Source: Lytechinus pictus
Taxonomy: Eukaryota; Echinodermata; Echinoidea; Temnopleuroida; Toxopneustidae
Length of the DNA: 64,000 nucleotides
Reading direction: 5' to 3'
NCBI RefSeq assembly: GCF_037042905.1
Contig: NW_026974141.1
Span: 2,550,001 to 2,614,000, forward strand
The notes under the pieces were generated by a model. The model searched no databases. It was not told the DNA's origin and saw nothing but the letters and a program-made list of their open reading frames with translations. Within the stretch, counting starts at the first letter, position 1. Every line of letters begins with the position of its first letter. The translations under genes and the position numbers were made by a program. Shown in pieces: positions 52,585-64,000 of the stretch.

Positions 52585-54769
52585 TGAAAATGTCTTAGAT
52601 GACAGATTTCTCAATCATCCAGAGGATTTTTTTCAATAACTCCGGCCCAAGGTATGCAATTACTTAAGTTATTTATATTTCCCTGATAATGGAAACCATG
52701 AAACTTTCAATTTTGCTTAAAAAACAGTTTTAAATCGCGATCTATAAAACGCTAGTTCACTATACGTTGGCTGTAGGTACGGGGCCCCATCCCCTTCAGT
52801 CTATGTATGGTGAGTGGAGCCAAGGCGCCAACGTAGTTCAGCGGAACAACCAAAATACAGAGACTGAAGCTTTTGGTCTATCACACAACATGCGAGGTTC
52901 GGGAGAAGCCTTGAACATATTAAGAAATCTACAATGTTTTTAATTACAAAACCCTATCAAGTTAATAGAATATAAAACTGATGCATGGTTTCTGATCGCA
53001 GTTTGTCCTGCTTGTTTACAAATTAATTTGATGTTTAAAATTTAAAAATAAAAATAAAATTGTTTATTTAATTCATAATTGCTATCGATCTTCTTCTTCC
53101 TCCGTTGGCTTCGCCTTCGGAGTTTATTGGATCAAGAATCAGTCTCTGACTAACGTTAGACCGTTTTAATTTATCGTTGTTCATTTATTGTTAATTGTTT
53201 GTGGGCCTATCTTGTGAATTAACTTAACTTGACGTTCTAACTTACAATTTTGTCCATCAAATTGAATACTTTAGCTTAAGCCTTGAAGGATGATGAAGTT
53301 TATCAAATTTAAACAGAAGCTTTAGTTTAGAGGAATCCTTTTCATAATTTTTAAAAACTTATTTGAAAATTATTTTGTGAAATATTGAATGCGTCGCGGT
53401 CTGTCAACTGTCAACGTCAACATGTCAACTTATTTCACAAAGCCAGCTGAGCCACTGAGTTACCGAAAAATGCGCTAAAATGAAGAAAATCTGTGATTTT
53501 GTTCCAAGTTCGCGAACTAATTTTCTTGCAAATTTAGGATTGTATCTTCAGAATGACATTTAAAAAGCAAATTTTGCTGTATCGAAGTTACAGCGAGACT
53601 GGTGCTGCGCAGTGTTTTGAAAGATAGTAACCCTGGATATCGGAGTTTGAAACTCTATACATATTTTTCTGAAGCACCGTGCCCCTGATTTTAAAAAGTC
53701 CACTCAGTTAAACATCAGAAAGCGAAATCGCTCTTCACTCCTATGTATTTTTAACGCTGGCTAGCTCGTACGTACATGGGCTGAATAGAATGAATGTTTC
53801 CCTAATGACTTCAGGGATTTTTCAATGTTGAATTTTTTTTAATAAAAAAAATAAATTGAGGCGGCCTAAAAAATAGAAGTGGGCGGGGTCGAGGAACACA
53901 TACATTTTTTTACTTGGTCTTAATGGTCAGGTTTCTTTTTTTTTTTTTTTCGAAATTAATTCATGATAATTTTAACAGAATAAACGCTATTTATTGTTAT
54001 CAGTTTATAACTAAAAATATTATTATTCATGTTCTTATAAGCCATAAAGAGCAGGTTTCGGACCTGTGCCATTGCTACACAGCATTGCAGCATAGAGATA
54101 AATTAGCCTTCGTTTAAAACCAAAGTCTATACATGTACCTTTTCAATATTCCAGTTTATGTTTTTAATATCTTAGCCTTAGGTAGAATTCTTGCCAATTT
54201 GAGGATTGGCAGGTGTATTTACTAGTTAGCCTATTGAAGAAAGATTTATAGACTGAAGTTTTTGTGATAATCTACCGTTATGTAGTACATGTATGATCCG
54301 CTAGACCTAGATATTATATAGTGTTTATGAAAAGTCAAGTTTTCTAATTCTTGCCAACTTTTGCACTATTTTATAATAGGTCAATTTCAACTGAATAAAC
54401 ACTATTGTTATCAATTCGTATCTGAGCGGTATTCAAACCCATGTCATTACTTGATGCAGTGTAAAATTTCTAAAAAGAGCAATTAGGTAATTAATACTAA
54501 TCCGGCCACAAGCAGCATGGTGTTATGCGCTTTGTATCTGATGAAAAGACGCTTTATAAATGAAGTGTATGATTTATTTATTTATATATTTAGCTGTATA
54601 CCTTTGCTCTAAAAAATTAGCCATGTTAACTTAACGCCCAGCATCTGGACTTTTTTTGGAATCTCAATACTTTATCTGTGGCTCAAAGTTTTAGTGGTGT
54701 AATACCTGCAGTTCCATGAAGGCATGATCAGTCCATTTGTCAAAATTTCCTTTCTTTATGTTTCTGCAG
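52585..54769. other. Putative 5' intron / intergenic spacer of gene 3
   Basis: AT-rich sequence. It includes a short inverted repeat at about 52780-52875 ('cttcagtctatgtatggt' against 'accaaaatacagagactgaa') and a SINE-tail-like fragment near 54535-54570 ('gacgctttataaat'). No coding exon was recognised. Confidence 0.45.
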
Positions 54770-54899
54770 AAAACAAATCAATATTCATCAAATAAGGGAG
54801 AAAATAGCAAAGCATTACAATGGATTTTGGATCCTCCCACATTTTCACCGATGTTGGATCCGACTCGGAAGAGATAACGGCTGCTGATCTCCAAGCACA
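54770..54899 (+). CDS. Gene 3 exon with start codon
   Basis: Acceptor 'tatgtttctgcag' at 54757-54769, 50 bases of 5'UTR, ATG at 54820, donor CACA|GTAAGT. Encodes 26 codons plus two bases, acidic. Confidence 0.7.
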
Positions 54900-57800
54900 G
54901 TAAGTTAACAAACAATAATCACCCCAGTTTCAGGAAGTCAAAGATCAATTATAAAAATAGTCAGTTCTTGTATAGCGCATAACACATTATGACTAACATC
55001 TCTATGCGCTTCCAATCGGACTTGGATATTATTACCCTGGCTGTAGCTCAAGCAGCTTTTACGCGTTCAGCATTTCAAGGAGTAAATTCCTGCCAGGTAC
55101 CCATTCACCTCACCTGGGTTGAGTGCAGCACAATGTGGATTAATTTCTTGCTGAAGGAAACTATGCCATGGCTGGGATTTGAACCCACGACCCTCTGTTA
55201 CAAAGTCCGGAGACTAATCCACTGGGCCACAACACTCCACGATTACAGTATTAGTTTCACTTATTTTATGGCTTTTGTTTCCTGAACTTCCTTTCAGAGT
55301 TTCAAACTGCCCGCACTCCTTTTATTCTATCGATTGTCTAGATTTTTTTACACATGTTCAGACATTTAAATCTGAAGCTGAAGTATAAATTATTCCTATT
55401 TGCAAATGCTTTTCTCATCATATACATGTACTTTACAATTCCCCCTCTCATTTTTCTGTTTCTGTCCTGTTTATGGTAACTCCAGTAGGAACTTGGCAGG
55501 ACAGGGTTTTGCTGGTAAACGCCAAGCTGGTATATAACCAATTACCTACATGTAGGAAACATTTTAAGTCTAGGTTAATCAGTCATAGTGGCTGACCTTA
55601 TAGACGACGGATATCACTCTTGGGCCTTTTTATCAAAGTAGAGACAATGGCAGAGTGGGGATTTGAACTCACAACCTTGCGATTATGAGTCCAATGCTCT
55701 AACCACTGGACCACACAACCCGTAAATATTTGTATGTTTCCATTTCTTTAGAATTTTATTTTCTCCCTTCTACTTCTCTTTGTTTTTCTTTCTTTTGCCT
55801 CTTTATTTTCTTGCTTCTTATTTCTTTTCTCTTCTCCTCCCCGACCTTTACTTTTCTTCCTTTCCCTTCATTAATGCATGCCTTTCCTTGTTTATCATAT
55901 CCTTATTATATTCACTCTACAGATATGGCATTTATCAACCCTTGGGATCAACAACGTCAGGTCTTGCTGTCACCCAAGCAGATGGTGAGATAACCTTTTC
56001 ATTGTCCGAGTGCATTCTAGCTTTCTGTCTGTGTGAAGTGTTCCATCAACATAACTTTTTCTATGTACTAATTACTCATACCCATTACAATAAACTTTTA
56101 ACAAGTTAAAAACTATTATGATGATGATGGTGGTGGTGGTGATGGTGGTGGTGATGATGATGATGATGATGATGATGACGACGATGATGATGATGATGAT
56201 GATGATGATAGACTGTAATTACATGTATCCCTTTTCAATAAAAGAATACAATTAAAAATGGCACAGAAAAAAACTATATGTACATAAGTATGGCCACATA
56301 TTATACTATGACCATTTTTACTTTATGAGTTGTTTGCGCTGTCAACAGTGCTCTTCCTACATACCTGTTATAAAACTGCTTGAAAGCAAATATTAAAACA
56401 AAATCTGGAATTTCCCTTTTATAAATTATAAATTTTACAGGAAGTTGTGGTTTTCCACTTGTTTTATTCTAATTAGATTACCAATGCAGGTGTTTGTGAT
56501 ATCATAATTTATTAAACCAAACCAGAAACCAATTTTTCACCATTTTTTTTTATAGTTTATACATTTGTTGACACATGGTATACATAACTGGTGCAACTCT
56601 GTCACTGTACGTGCACTACATACATGTATGTATGTACATGTACATGTACATTTTAAGGAAGGACTTCATTTATTCATATATTTTCTGCTTAAATCCTTAT
56701 AAATTGCTAATTTCTCATACATGTATCATCCATACATTCTATTGCATGCTAAAAAGCATTAAATTTCTGACCTAAGTTTGACAAACTGTGTTAAAACCCC
56801 AAAACCAAGGTTCGGCAACTTACAATTGATATATATTCATATCATTAATATGTGATGTATTTTTCTTTGAAACGGATGTTTGGCCTTTTCTAGAATTTGC
56901 TCATAGATTTGCATGATTATCGCTTTTTATTATTCGATTTCTTGTGCTAAGTTTCTTTGTTACTCATCAACAGATTTAATATTTTACATCCTTTGTGTCA
57001 TATTGATCTTTGTTTAGCTCCACTTTCTTTTCTTACTACCTTTTTAGTTTCCTCTTTTCCTATTTATTCTTGACAGGTCTCATTCTCCTCTATTCTTCTC
57101 CCACCCCCTCCTCCTCTTTCCCCATTCCTCATTTTGATAATCTCTGTCTCCATCCTTTCCTCCTTTTCCGTTTATTCATCCACCTCCTCTTCCTTTCCAC
57201 TTCTTCCTTCTTCTCCTTCTCCTCTTTTTCTTCCCCCTTGTCTACCTTTCCTCCTCTTCCTCTTATTCATCCTCATCTACCTTTCTTTCTCCTCTTCCTC
57301 TTATTCATCCTCATCTACCTTTCTTTCTCCTCTTCCTCTTATTCATCCTCCTTGTCTACTTTTCCTCCTCCTCTCCTTCCTCCTCCTCCTCCTTATCTTC
57401 CTCTTCTTCATCTTCCTTCTTCTCTTCCTCTTCATTCTCCTCTATTTTCTTTACCCTCACTTCTTCCTCCCCCTCCTTCCCTTCCTCCTCTTCCCTCTCT
57501 TTCTCTTTCTCTTTATCCCCTTCCTACAATTATTTTTTCACTCCACCTTTTACAATAATCATTCATTAATATTACCGTAATTTACTCTTTGTTTTCCTTT
57601 TCCATCCAACGTTGTATACACCATAACCATCTATTTATCCTTCTCCATCGCTCATCTCGTGTTGTATCCCATCTCACTACCGGTAGAAGAGGAACATAAA
57701 TACAATCATCTCGCTGGTTTTCAGCCAGAAAGTGATGGTGGTGGTAAGGATAAAATATCAATTATTTAGGTTTATATCTAAAATGAAAGATTTGCTTTTA

Positions 57801-60800
57801 AATAATGATATTTGCCTCATCTCTTGCAATTGAAATTATTTTTTCTTGGTTAATCTGTTCATATCTTGGGGGGGGGGGTTCCATACCCACTGTCAGTGGC
57901 GTACCTAGGATTTTCCACAGGGGGGGCCAAAAAAAAAAAAAAAAGGTCTTCAATAAAAAATGAAGGTTATTGTACCAGAAAAAAAATTGACAAGCAAAAA
58001 AAAAAAAAAAAAAAGGTCTTCAAGCTCGTCAGGGGGGGCAATAAAGGTCTTCAAGCTCGTCAGGGGGGGGCATAAAAGGTCTTTCAAGCTCGTCAGGGGG
58101 GGCAGTGATATGTATTTTGTATACATGGGTTGTGGCTCGTCAGGGGGGGCAGAGTGCCTCCAGTGCAAAGTCTATCTGCATGTACATGTAGGTGTCCCGA
58201 TTCAGTATAATTTTTCATGGATGGGTGATTCCTCACAAGAAGGACTTATGTGATATTTTGCACTCCATATTAGCATGGAACCATGAAAATCTTTCAAGCC
58301 AGTAAAACATTACAACCGACAAATCAATGAATATACTCTTTATGATATTATGTGCAAAGGATAAAGACTAACAAGTTTCATGAACATTTTCAGAGGTCAT
58401 AGTGAATTCATTCCCTCAAATAAATTTCAAGCTTGCAGACTCTTTACGATATTATGTGCAAAGGATAAAGACTAACAAGTTTCATGAAAATTTTCAGAGA
58501 GAGGTCATAGTGAATTCATTCCCTCAAATAAATTTCAAGCTAGTTAGCGGCAAGACCATGACTACATGTACCAGATAGCAAAATAAGCTTTTAAAATTAA
58601 TGGGCATGCAGAAAAATATCAATAATTAAGCAATCTTTCACCGAGCATGTACTGTTTGCTAGAGCTCTTTCAATTGCTTATTAAATGAGCCACCAGCTAG
58701 TCATAACATGTAGTATATTACTACCTTACAGAATGCTTAAATTCTGTATGGATCGATGGTCGCTCTAATTATTTGTAAAAAATTTTAACGAAAACTTCAC
58801 AAGATTCCATTGGAATTTATTTATTTACTCTCTACTTAAGAATGACAGCAGGCATTGTTTTCCTCTCAATCTTGTGTTTCCATAGCATGAGTAATATATC
58901 TTTATACCTGTCAAAAGCTAGTAATTTTGCTTTGATCCTACACGTAATGTTGATTTTGATCTTATTCTTATCGAAATAGTCTCTCTGGTCCCATGCTTGT
59001 ATATATTTGTACTTTCTATCTCTTACAGAAAAGTATATGGTCTTATACATTCATTTCCATATATGTATTTTCCTCAATCACATCAAACAATATTAATTAT
59101 TGTGCTTAATGACTACAGGTACATGTATTTCTCTGTACATTTTCATCAGGGCATCTCAAACAAGTACTTGTTTTTTTTTGTTCCCATGCATACAAATCTG
59201 TGTTCTGTTTTCATCAGGGCATCTCAAGAAATTTCTTTTATTTGTTCCCATGCATATCTGTGTCCTGCTTTCATCCAGACAAATTTATATTTTGTGTCCC
59301 ATCCTTCATATTTGTGTACTGCTTCGTCCAAAAATGATTGTGCATACCGTAAGGGCACTAGTATTCAACCCGTTTGGAGAGTTTCCTCAAATATATAGAA
59401 ATATAGAATTTACCTGAATTTCAGACCCGTCTTATTTCCAAGAGCAAATGCTGGTTATTCTTTTTCCGTTATTTTTTTCTTCAACCAGTCGACTGTGTGC
59501 GCGGGCGATCGTATTATACGGCGACGGATTTTGGTACTAGTATTCAACCTAGCGATGAAAGATGGCCCTATCTCTCAATCTGCCCTTGTCCCATCCGACT
59601 ATGGACTAGACCATTTGAGATGAGACCAAACAGGGAATTAATCAAAGCCAGAGATTTACATAGATCTAGATCTAATTTAGCAATCTAAACCCTTTTGAGA
59701 TTTGCTATCAATCCTCACTAGGTTGAATACTAGTACCATTCAGTGCAAAAGGCCATCGCCGCATAATTCGATCCTCCGCGCATACAGTCGACAGATTGAC
59801 AAAGAAAATATCGACAACAGATTACCCTGGAAATAACAAAGGTGTGAAATTAAGATAAATTCCCTAATTCTAAATATTTTGGGGAATATGTCAAAATCTT
59901 TGAATTATGCCGGGTTGAATACTAGTACCCATGCGGTACATATTTATTTTCATCCTTGTCTTGTGTGTATTTGTTACAGCTTCTCAACAATCTCAGTCAT
60001 CTGAAACTAGTCTTTCTAGAGAAGGATCTCACTATTATTTTGGTGTGTCTAAGAAACTAATTTTCTACTAATTTGTAATTATCTTTCCTTTGTATGATTG
60101 TATTATATATTTAAAGGACAAGTCCACCCCAAGAAAAAGTTGATTTGAATAAATATAGAAAAACCGAACAAGCATAGCACTGAAAATTTCATCAAAATCG
60201 GATGTAAAATAAGAAAGTTGTGATATTTTAAAGTTTTGCTTAATTTCACAAAACAGTTATATGCACATCCTGGCTGGTATGCAAATGAGGAGACTATGAC
60301 GTCATCCACTCATTATTTCTTTTGTATTTTATTATATGAAATATGAAATATTCTAATTTTCTCCTCATTGTCAAGTGATAAAACTATTAATTCCTCCCTG
60401 GTCATGTGGCATTAGTATTGTTTAATACTATGTGGTTTAGTCAAGTTGGTCCTTATTGTCAAATCTATAAAAAATGAAATATTGTATAATTCAAACAATA
60501 GTGAGTGATGGACATCATCGACTGACTCACCTAGTTGTGCATATCACTGTTTTGTGAAAAATAAGCGAAACTTTAAAATATCATAACTTTCTTATTTTAC
60601 ATCCGATTTTTATGAAATTTTCAGCACTATGCTAATATGATTTTTCTCTGTTTATTCAAGTCAGCATTTTGCTGGGGTGGACTTGACCTTCAACAAAGAA
60701 AATTCACCAACAAACTAGCAAGTTAGGCTGGAATGAAAATTGTGTGCCCATGAGGCAAAACCATCGTTGGAGAAGGCAAACCCCTGTTACGAACCATGGA

Positions 60801-63775
60801 TAACCTAAATCATCCGGGCCAGTTATTTCCATCTAAACATGTGTTTTCTTGACCTCGATGGGTCCGAAAAATTAAACCGCAATTACATACGCAGCGCATC
60901 GTATGTGCGTAAATACGCCCTTAGAGCTCATGCACTAGTGCATTAGGGAGTTTCTGCAATGATGGGGTGCGCACAAAGTGTTGCAAAGGGCGTTCTTGCT
61001 CCGACATGATGACTTGTAAAGTTATCTTCATGATATGAAGGGTTTCCAGGAACGAATAACATGATTTTCTACTGGGTACTCTGAGATCATATGATTAATT
61101 GTTTAGGGCCCACTTTGAGCATTGTGTCCACCACAGTAGTGCCCCCCCCCCCCCCACCCACCGGAATTCAACCATATATAATATATTCTACAAGTGGTCT
61201 AATTTTCATGTGCTCTCTGTGATTAAGATTTCAAATCTTCTCTAGAAGAATTATATCTGCCAAGCAAACTCAGGGAACAAAGGGCTAACACATTTTGGGC
61301 TTGCAAAATCAATTGCTTAACTTTGCTTAATCATTTTGAATTAAGAATGCCGTCCTGAAGAAATGTCAATCTAAATAATGTACCTTTTTATTCTTGACTC
61401 CTATTGTGTAAGGAAATTAGAATGCATGAATTTGAATTTATTAACAAACTTCATTCATTTGGCATGGATATTTTGTTTTAAAATATATACAATGATAACA
61501 TAAACAAAAACATTTATGTATGTCGTATAAACCTGTAATACATCAATACATAGATTTCCAATTATGATACAGATATACATCTATATACAAAGAGAAATGA
61601 CGAATTGAAATTTAACACAAAGAAGGTGTAGCATAATGCAATTACATAAGTTATAAATCTAATTATCGAATACAAATCAGGAAGTAAATAAATGTATAAT
61701 GTTAGAGATATATCTTTGTTGATGGTGGCTTTGGTGGATTTTAGATAGCTTGAATGAAATTGAAAAAGAAAAATGTACTTGATGTTAAAACTCACCCCTC
61801 TTATTTATAATCACTTTGAAGAACTTACAGAAATTATCAATTATGTTTTCATTATCAAGTTTCATTATGAATATAAATTTATGTATATCTGCATGTACCT
61901 GTTTTTTTTTTCATCATATTTAGTGCTTTATGATAACTTTCTTGGAGATACAAAAGGAGAAGGACGTGGAGGTGCAGGTGAGAATTACATGTAATCTTGG
62001 AGTTTAACCTTTATGATATAAAGTTAAAAACAGAATTGTTACTATGTTGAAATTCTTTTTACGATTTATCCTCGTGTGTTTTGCTTCATTTCAATTTTTT
62101 AGTTCATAATAATTTTTTGTTATTGTTTTGCAAATGTTTATTCAAATTTAATTTCATGTGTTTTTTAATTAAAAACAGAAGTGTTATTACATTGAAATTC
62201 TTTTTTCCGATTTATCCTCGTGTGTTTTGCTTCATTTCATTTTTTTTAGTTCATAATGATAAGTTTTTGTTGTTGTCTTGCAATTGTTTATTCATATTTA
62301 ATTTTATGTTTCTTGTTAGTTAAGGATTGAACAAGACTTTGAATTAATGCCCTTTTTTGTAATTTTTTGTTTGTTCGAAAAATAAAGAGTTTAGATTTTG
62401 TTTACTAAATGTACTTTTGGTAATAGTGTAATTCCAAATTTCCAAGAATTTCAGCGTCTGACCAATGCTGAACATAAACAAGAAACAAGTCATGAATACA
62501 TGTACATAACGACTTGTTAAAAGGCTGGGGAAAAAATCACAAAATGGTGGTACATGTATAAGAGATCTACAGTATGTATAATGAATAAATCATATTACTT
62601 GAAATTTTTGTCACTGTACATGTAGCTACGGTTAAAATACCAACAATTGTTATTTACCAACTTGCAGTATTTGTACTAATTATTCAATCTGAAACAAGTG
62701 CATTTTGCCTGTTTACTCTCCGCATGTTTTTGTTTTATTCAGCAAAAGATTTAATGAGCTGTGTAATCGTGTGTGCAGTTTGGTTTAATTGTTCATTGGT
62801 ACATGTATTTCATTAGTGTTGTATATACAGCTTGCAGCATGCACTGGCATTCACACGCATGCAATTGCAAGGGTATGATATGATAAGCCAATATCATACA
62901 CAAATTAAATTATTATGTCAATTATCCCCTTTTGTAGTGTTTTGTAATTCCTAATGAAAAAAAAAATCTGCAGGTTCTTATAAAATCTTGGCATTAAGTT
63001 CCCCCCAAAATGTTTTATTTCACATGCCTATTGCTTAAAGGTAAAAGAACAATTATCTAGTTTTTAAAATATAGATTTTAATCTGAAGGTTTATACAATG
63101 CTCTCATTAATCTCTCTTTGATAAAAGAATTTAGATTTTATTTCATACAAGAATGAAAATAACAAACAGATTTCGACCCTCTAAGTTCTGTGAAAGTGTT
63201 CTTTTTTATCTCTTAGATTTTTAATTTCATTTTGATACAATAATAATAAAAGCTGGATTTATAAAGCGCTTTTTGCCAGAGGATACAAAGGGCTGCTATT
63301 ATTACCCCGTCTTTAGCTCGAGCTACCATCACCGGCGCTCAGTGCATGCAAGGAATTGCTCCTGCTGGGTACCCATTCACCTCACCTGGGTCGAGAGCAG
63401 CACAGTGTGGATAAATTTCTTGCTGAAGGAAAACACGCCATGGCTACGATTCGAACCCACGACCCTCTGTTTCAAAGGCAAGAGTCAGAACCACTAGACC
63501 ACGACGCACCCACAAGCATATTTATACAGATTTTTGAATTTCATGTTTTTATCCCTGCCACTACAGATTTAAAAACTTATATATTTAAAAATGTCAAAAG
63601 AAGAATATGAAAGTAGCATATAAATATAAAGATCTTTATATTTTATATATTTTTATCCTGCCAGAACCAATTTACGATAACCGAAGTCTCCAGAAGGCAT
63701 CAACGAAAAGCAGCGATTACGCCAAACCGTATGATTTCATTAAAAGGCAGAGTCATCCTTATGAATATGCTGGTC
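54820..63775 (+). CDS. Unrecognised acidic Tyr-rich protein, N-terminal part (5 exons, 3' partial)
   Basis: Exons 54820-54899, 55923-55984, 57687-57743, 61924-61977 and 63665-63775 chain through matching phases (2, 1, 1, 1, exit 1). The first has a strong Kozak context (acaATGG) and an upstream acceptor at 54769. The conceptual start is MDFGSSHIFTDVGSDSEEIT, then YGIYQPLGSTTSGLAVTQAD, EEEHKYNHLAGFQPESDG, VLYDNFLGDTKGEGRGG and EPIYDNRSLQKASTK with DYAKPYDFIKRQSHPYEY. No signal peptide or TM segment. Two YDN motifs fit the pYxN consensus for Grb2-type SH2 domains. I do not recognise the family; the gene continues beyond the window. Confidence 0.7.
54955..55240 (-). mobile_element. tRNA-derived SINE in gene 3 intron 1
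   Basis: Reverse copy of the 165 and 40277 subfamily: 'tgtatagcgcataacacatt', 'acccattcacctcacctggg', B box 'gggatttgaaccc' and head 'ccactgggccacaacactcc'. Confidence 0.88.
55570..55722 (-). mobile_element. tRNA-like SINE, third subfamily
   Basis: The minus strand reads gtggtccagtggttagagca (A box) and tgagttcaaatcccc (B box), with CAT at the anticodon place. The acceptor ends do not pair, and extra body sequence follows. A relic or SINE, not a working tRNA gene. Confidence 0.65.
55923..55984 (+). CDS. Gene 3 exon 2
   Basis: Acceptor 'ttcactctacag', donor GATG|GTGAGA. YGIYQPLGSTTSGLAVTQAD in the frame set by exon 1. Confidence 0.7.
56110..56215. repeat. GAT/GGT microsatellite
   Basis: (GATGGT)n and (GAT)n, like the 14-15 kb array, in gene 3 intron 2. 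Confidence 0.9.
57015..57540. repeat. Long polypyrimidine tract
   Basis: More than 500 bases of C/T-rich strand ('cctcctcttcctcttattca' units, some in tandem at 57255-57350). It yields Ser/Leu/Pro-rich artefact frames of 148-182 codons. Confidence 0.9.
57687..57743 (+). CDS. Gene 3 exon 3
   Basis: Acceptor 'ccggtag' (weak tract, ctcactacc), donor GGTG|GTAAGG. EEEHKYNHLAGFQPESDGG. 57 nt and phase-neutral, so it could be skipped without a frame change. Confidence 0.6.
57893..58165. mobile_element. G-run repeat with 'ggtcttcaagctcgtcaggg' tandem units
   Basis: Opens 'cagtggcgtacctaggattt' and G7. Then four variants of 'aaggtcttcaagctcgtcag' plus G7-8, two preceded by poly-A runs. Probably the end of a dispersed element with a tandem 3' region. 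Confidence 0.6.
58333..58545. repeat. Two-copy tandem duplication (~105 bp)
   Basis: 'actctttatgatattatgtg' to 'caaataaatttcaagct' occurs twice in a row with few differences (a 4-base 'gaga' insertion in the second). Confidence 0.9.
59115..59330. repeat. Degenerate ~67-bp tandem repeat
   Basis: 'ttttcatcagggcatctcaa' with 'ttgttcccatgcata' and 'ctgtgttctg' recurs three to four times with decay. Confidence 0.75.
59345..59938. mobile_element. Palindromic element with repeated CACTAGTATTCAACC
   Basis: Ends 'taccgtaagggcactagtat' and 'actagtacccatgcggta' are inverted. The same 'ggtactagtattcaacctag' pair recurs at the inner positions 59533 and 59718-59737, giving two nested inverted repeats on one axis. 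'gtcgact' and 'gcgatcg' pairs lie between. Confidence 0.85.
60111..60694. mobile_element. TTAAAGGACAAGTCCACC MITE in gene 3 intron 3
   Basis: Left 'ttaaaggacaagtccacccc', right 'ggggtggacttgaccttcaa' (terminal TTAA changed to TCAA). The interior is palindromic as in the other copies. Confidence 0.9.
61924..61977 (+). CDS. Gene 3 exon 4
   Basis: Acceptor after poly-T 'catcatatttag', donor GCAG|GTGAGA. VLYDNFLGDTKGEGRGGA. 54 nt, phase-neutral. Confidence 0.65.
62020..62315. repeat. Two-copy tandem duplication (~143 bp)
   Basis: 'aaaaacagaattgttac' to 'tttaatttcatgtg' is repeated once directly after itself with mild divergence. Confidence 0.88.
63239..63513 (-). mobile_element. tRNA-derived SINE just upstream of gene 3 exon 5
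   Basis: (AAT)n, 'tataaagcgctttttgcca', 'acccattcacctcacctggg', B-box 'cgattcgaacccacg' and head 'ccactagaccacgacgc'. Ends about 150 bases before the exon 5 acceptor. Confidence 0.85.
63665..63775 (+). CDS. Gene 3 exon 5
   Basis: Acceptor 'ttatcctgccag', donor GGTC|GTAAGT. EPIYDNRSLQKASTKSSDYA and KPYDFIKRQSHPYEYAG. 111 nt, phase-neutral. Confidence 0.7.
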
Positions 63776-63801
63776 GTAAGTTTCCACCATCTTTTATTTA
63801 T

Positions 63802-64000
63802 CATAATAATAATAATAACTCTTATTTACCCAGGGTAGCCACTCTCAGCTGTAAGCTGTTCTTCCAGCGGGCCCTGCATAACATCATATGTTATTATTAC
63901 CCTTCTCCATTCTTAATGCTGAGCGCCAAGCAAGAAGGCAGAAGGTCCCATTTTTATCAGTCTTTGGTATGACTCGGCCGGGGATCAAACCCACAACCTC
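63802..64000 (-). mobile_element. SINE cut by the window edge
   Basis: (AAT)n tail followed by 'cccagggtagccactctcag' and, at the edge, 'ggggatcaaacccacaacct' (B-box side). A different body from the other SINEs here. Confidence 0.7.

Noticed and set aside
55650..55722. tRNA-Met-like gene (minus strand, CAT anticodon position)
   Set aside because: Terminal bases do not form an acceptor stem and extra repeat body follows; a SINE relic is more likely.
57010..57580. 182- and 148-codon Ser/Leu/Phe-rich frames
   Set aside because: Low-complexity polypyrimidine tract; mutually overlapping frames are all open for compositional reasons.

Overview
The window is animal nuclear DNA from an AT-rich, intron-rich genome full of small palindromic DNA transposons and tRNA-derived SINEs. 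The SINE tails ('tatagcgctt', 'attattaccccgg') and the repeat style point to a marine deuterostome invertebrate, most likely a sea urchin or other echinoderm. This assignment is an inference from repeat style and gene order, not a database match.

Three genes are supported by exons whose splice sites and phases chain without a break. (1) Plus strand, from before the left edge to 25824: an sn-1-specific diacylglycerol lipase of the alpha type (DAGLA). Twelve coding exons give 948 codons and a stop. They contain the GHSLG serine, the GKD aspartate and the DHLP histidine, followed by a long serine-rich C-terminal tail. The N-terminal four-TM exons lie upstream of the window. (2) Minus strand, 50430 to 42237: PPP1R32/SAXO4 (C11orf66, IIIG9), a ciliary/axonemal protein. 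Eight coding exons give a complete 469-residue protein, and an RFX X-box-like palindrome lies upstream. (3) Plus strand, from about 52.5 or 54.8 kb past the right edge: the N-terminal part of an unrecognised acidic, Tyr-rich protein (five coding exons), head-to-head with PPP1R32.

Layout: 1-25.8 kb DAGLA; 25.8-42.2 kb intergenic, made largely of nested transposons around a 4.1 kb foldback palindrome (30536-34650); 42.2-50.5 kb PPP1R32; 50.5-54.8 kb divergent promoter region; 54.8-64 kb gene 3. DAGLA and PPP1R32 are also close neighbours on human 11q12, so this looks like an ancient microsynteny block. The two genes have no obvious functional link (2-AG synthesis versus cilium structure).

The most unusual observations are: the hierarchical foldback element; three independent places where the donor end of a coding exon has been copied in tandem two or three times into the adjoining intron and then decayed, one of them carrying the catalytic-histidine codon; a 134-residue insertion inside the DAGL lipase domain; and a 395-bp palindromic element flanked by a 17-bp direct repeat.
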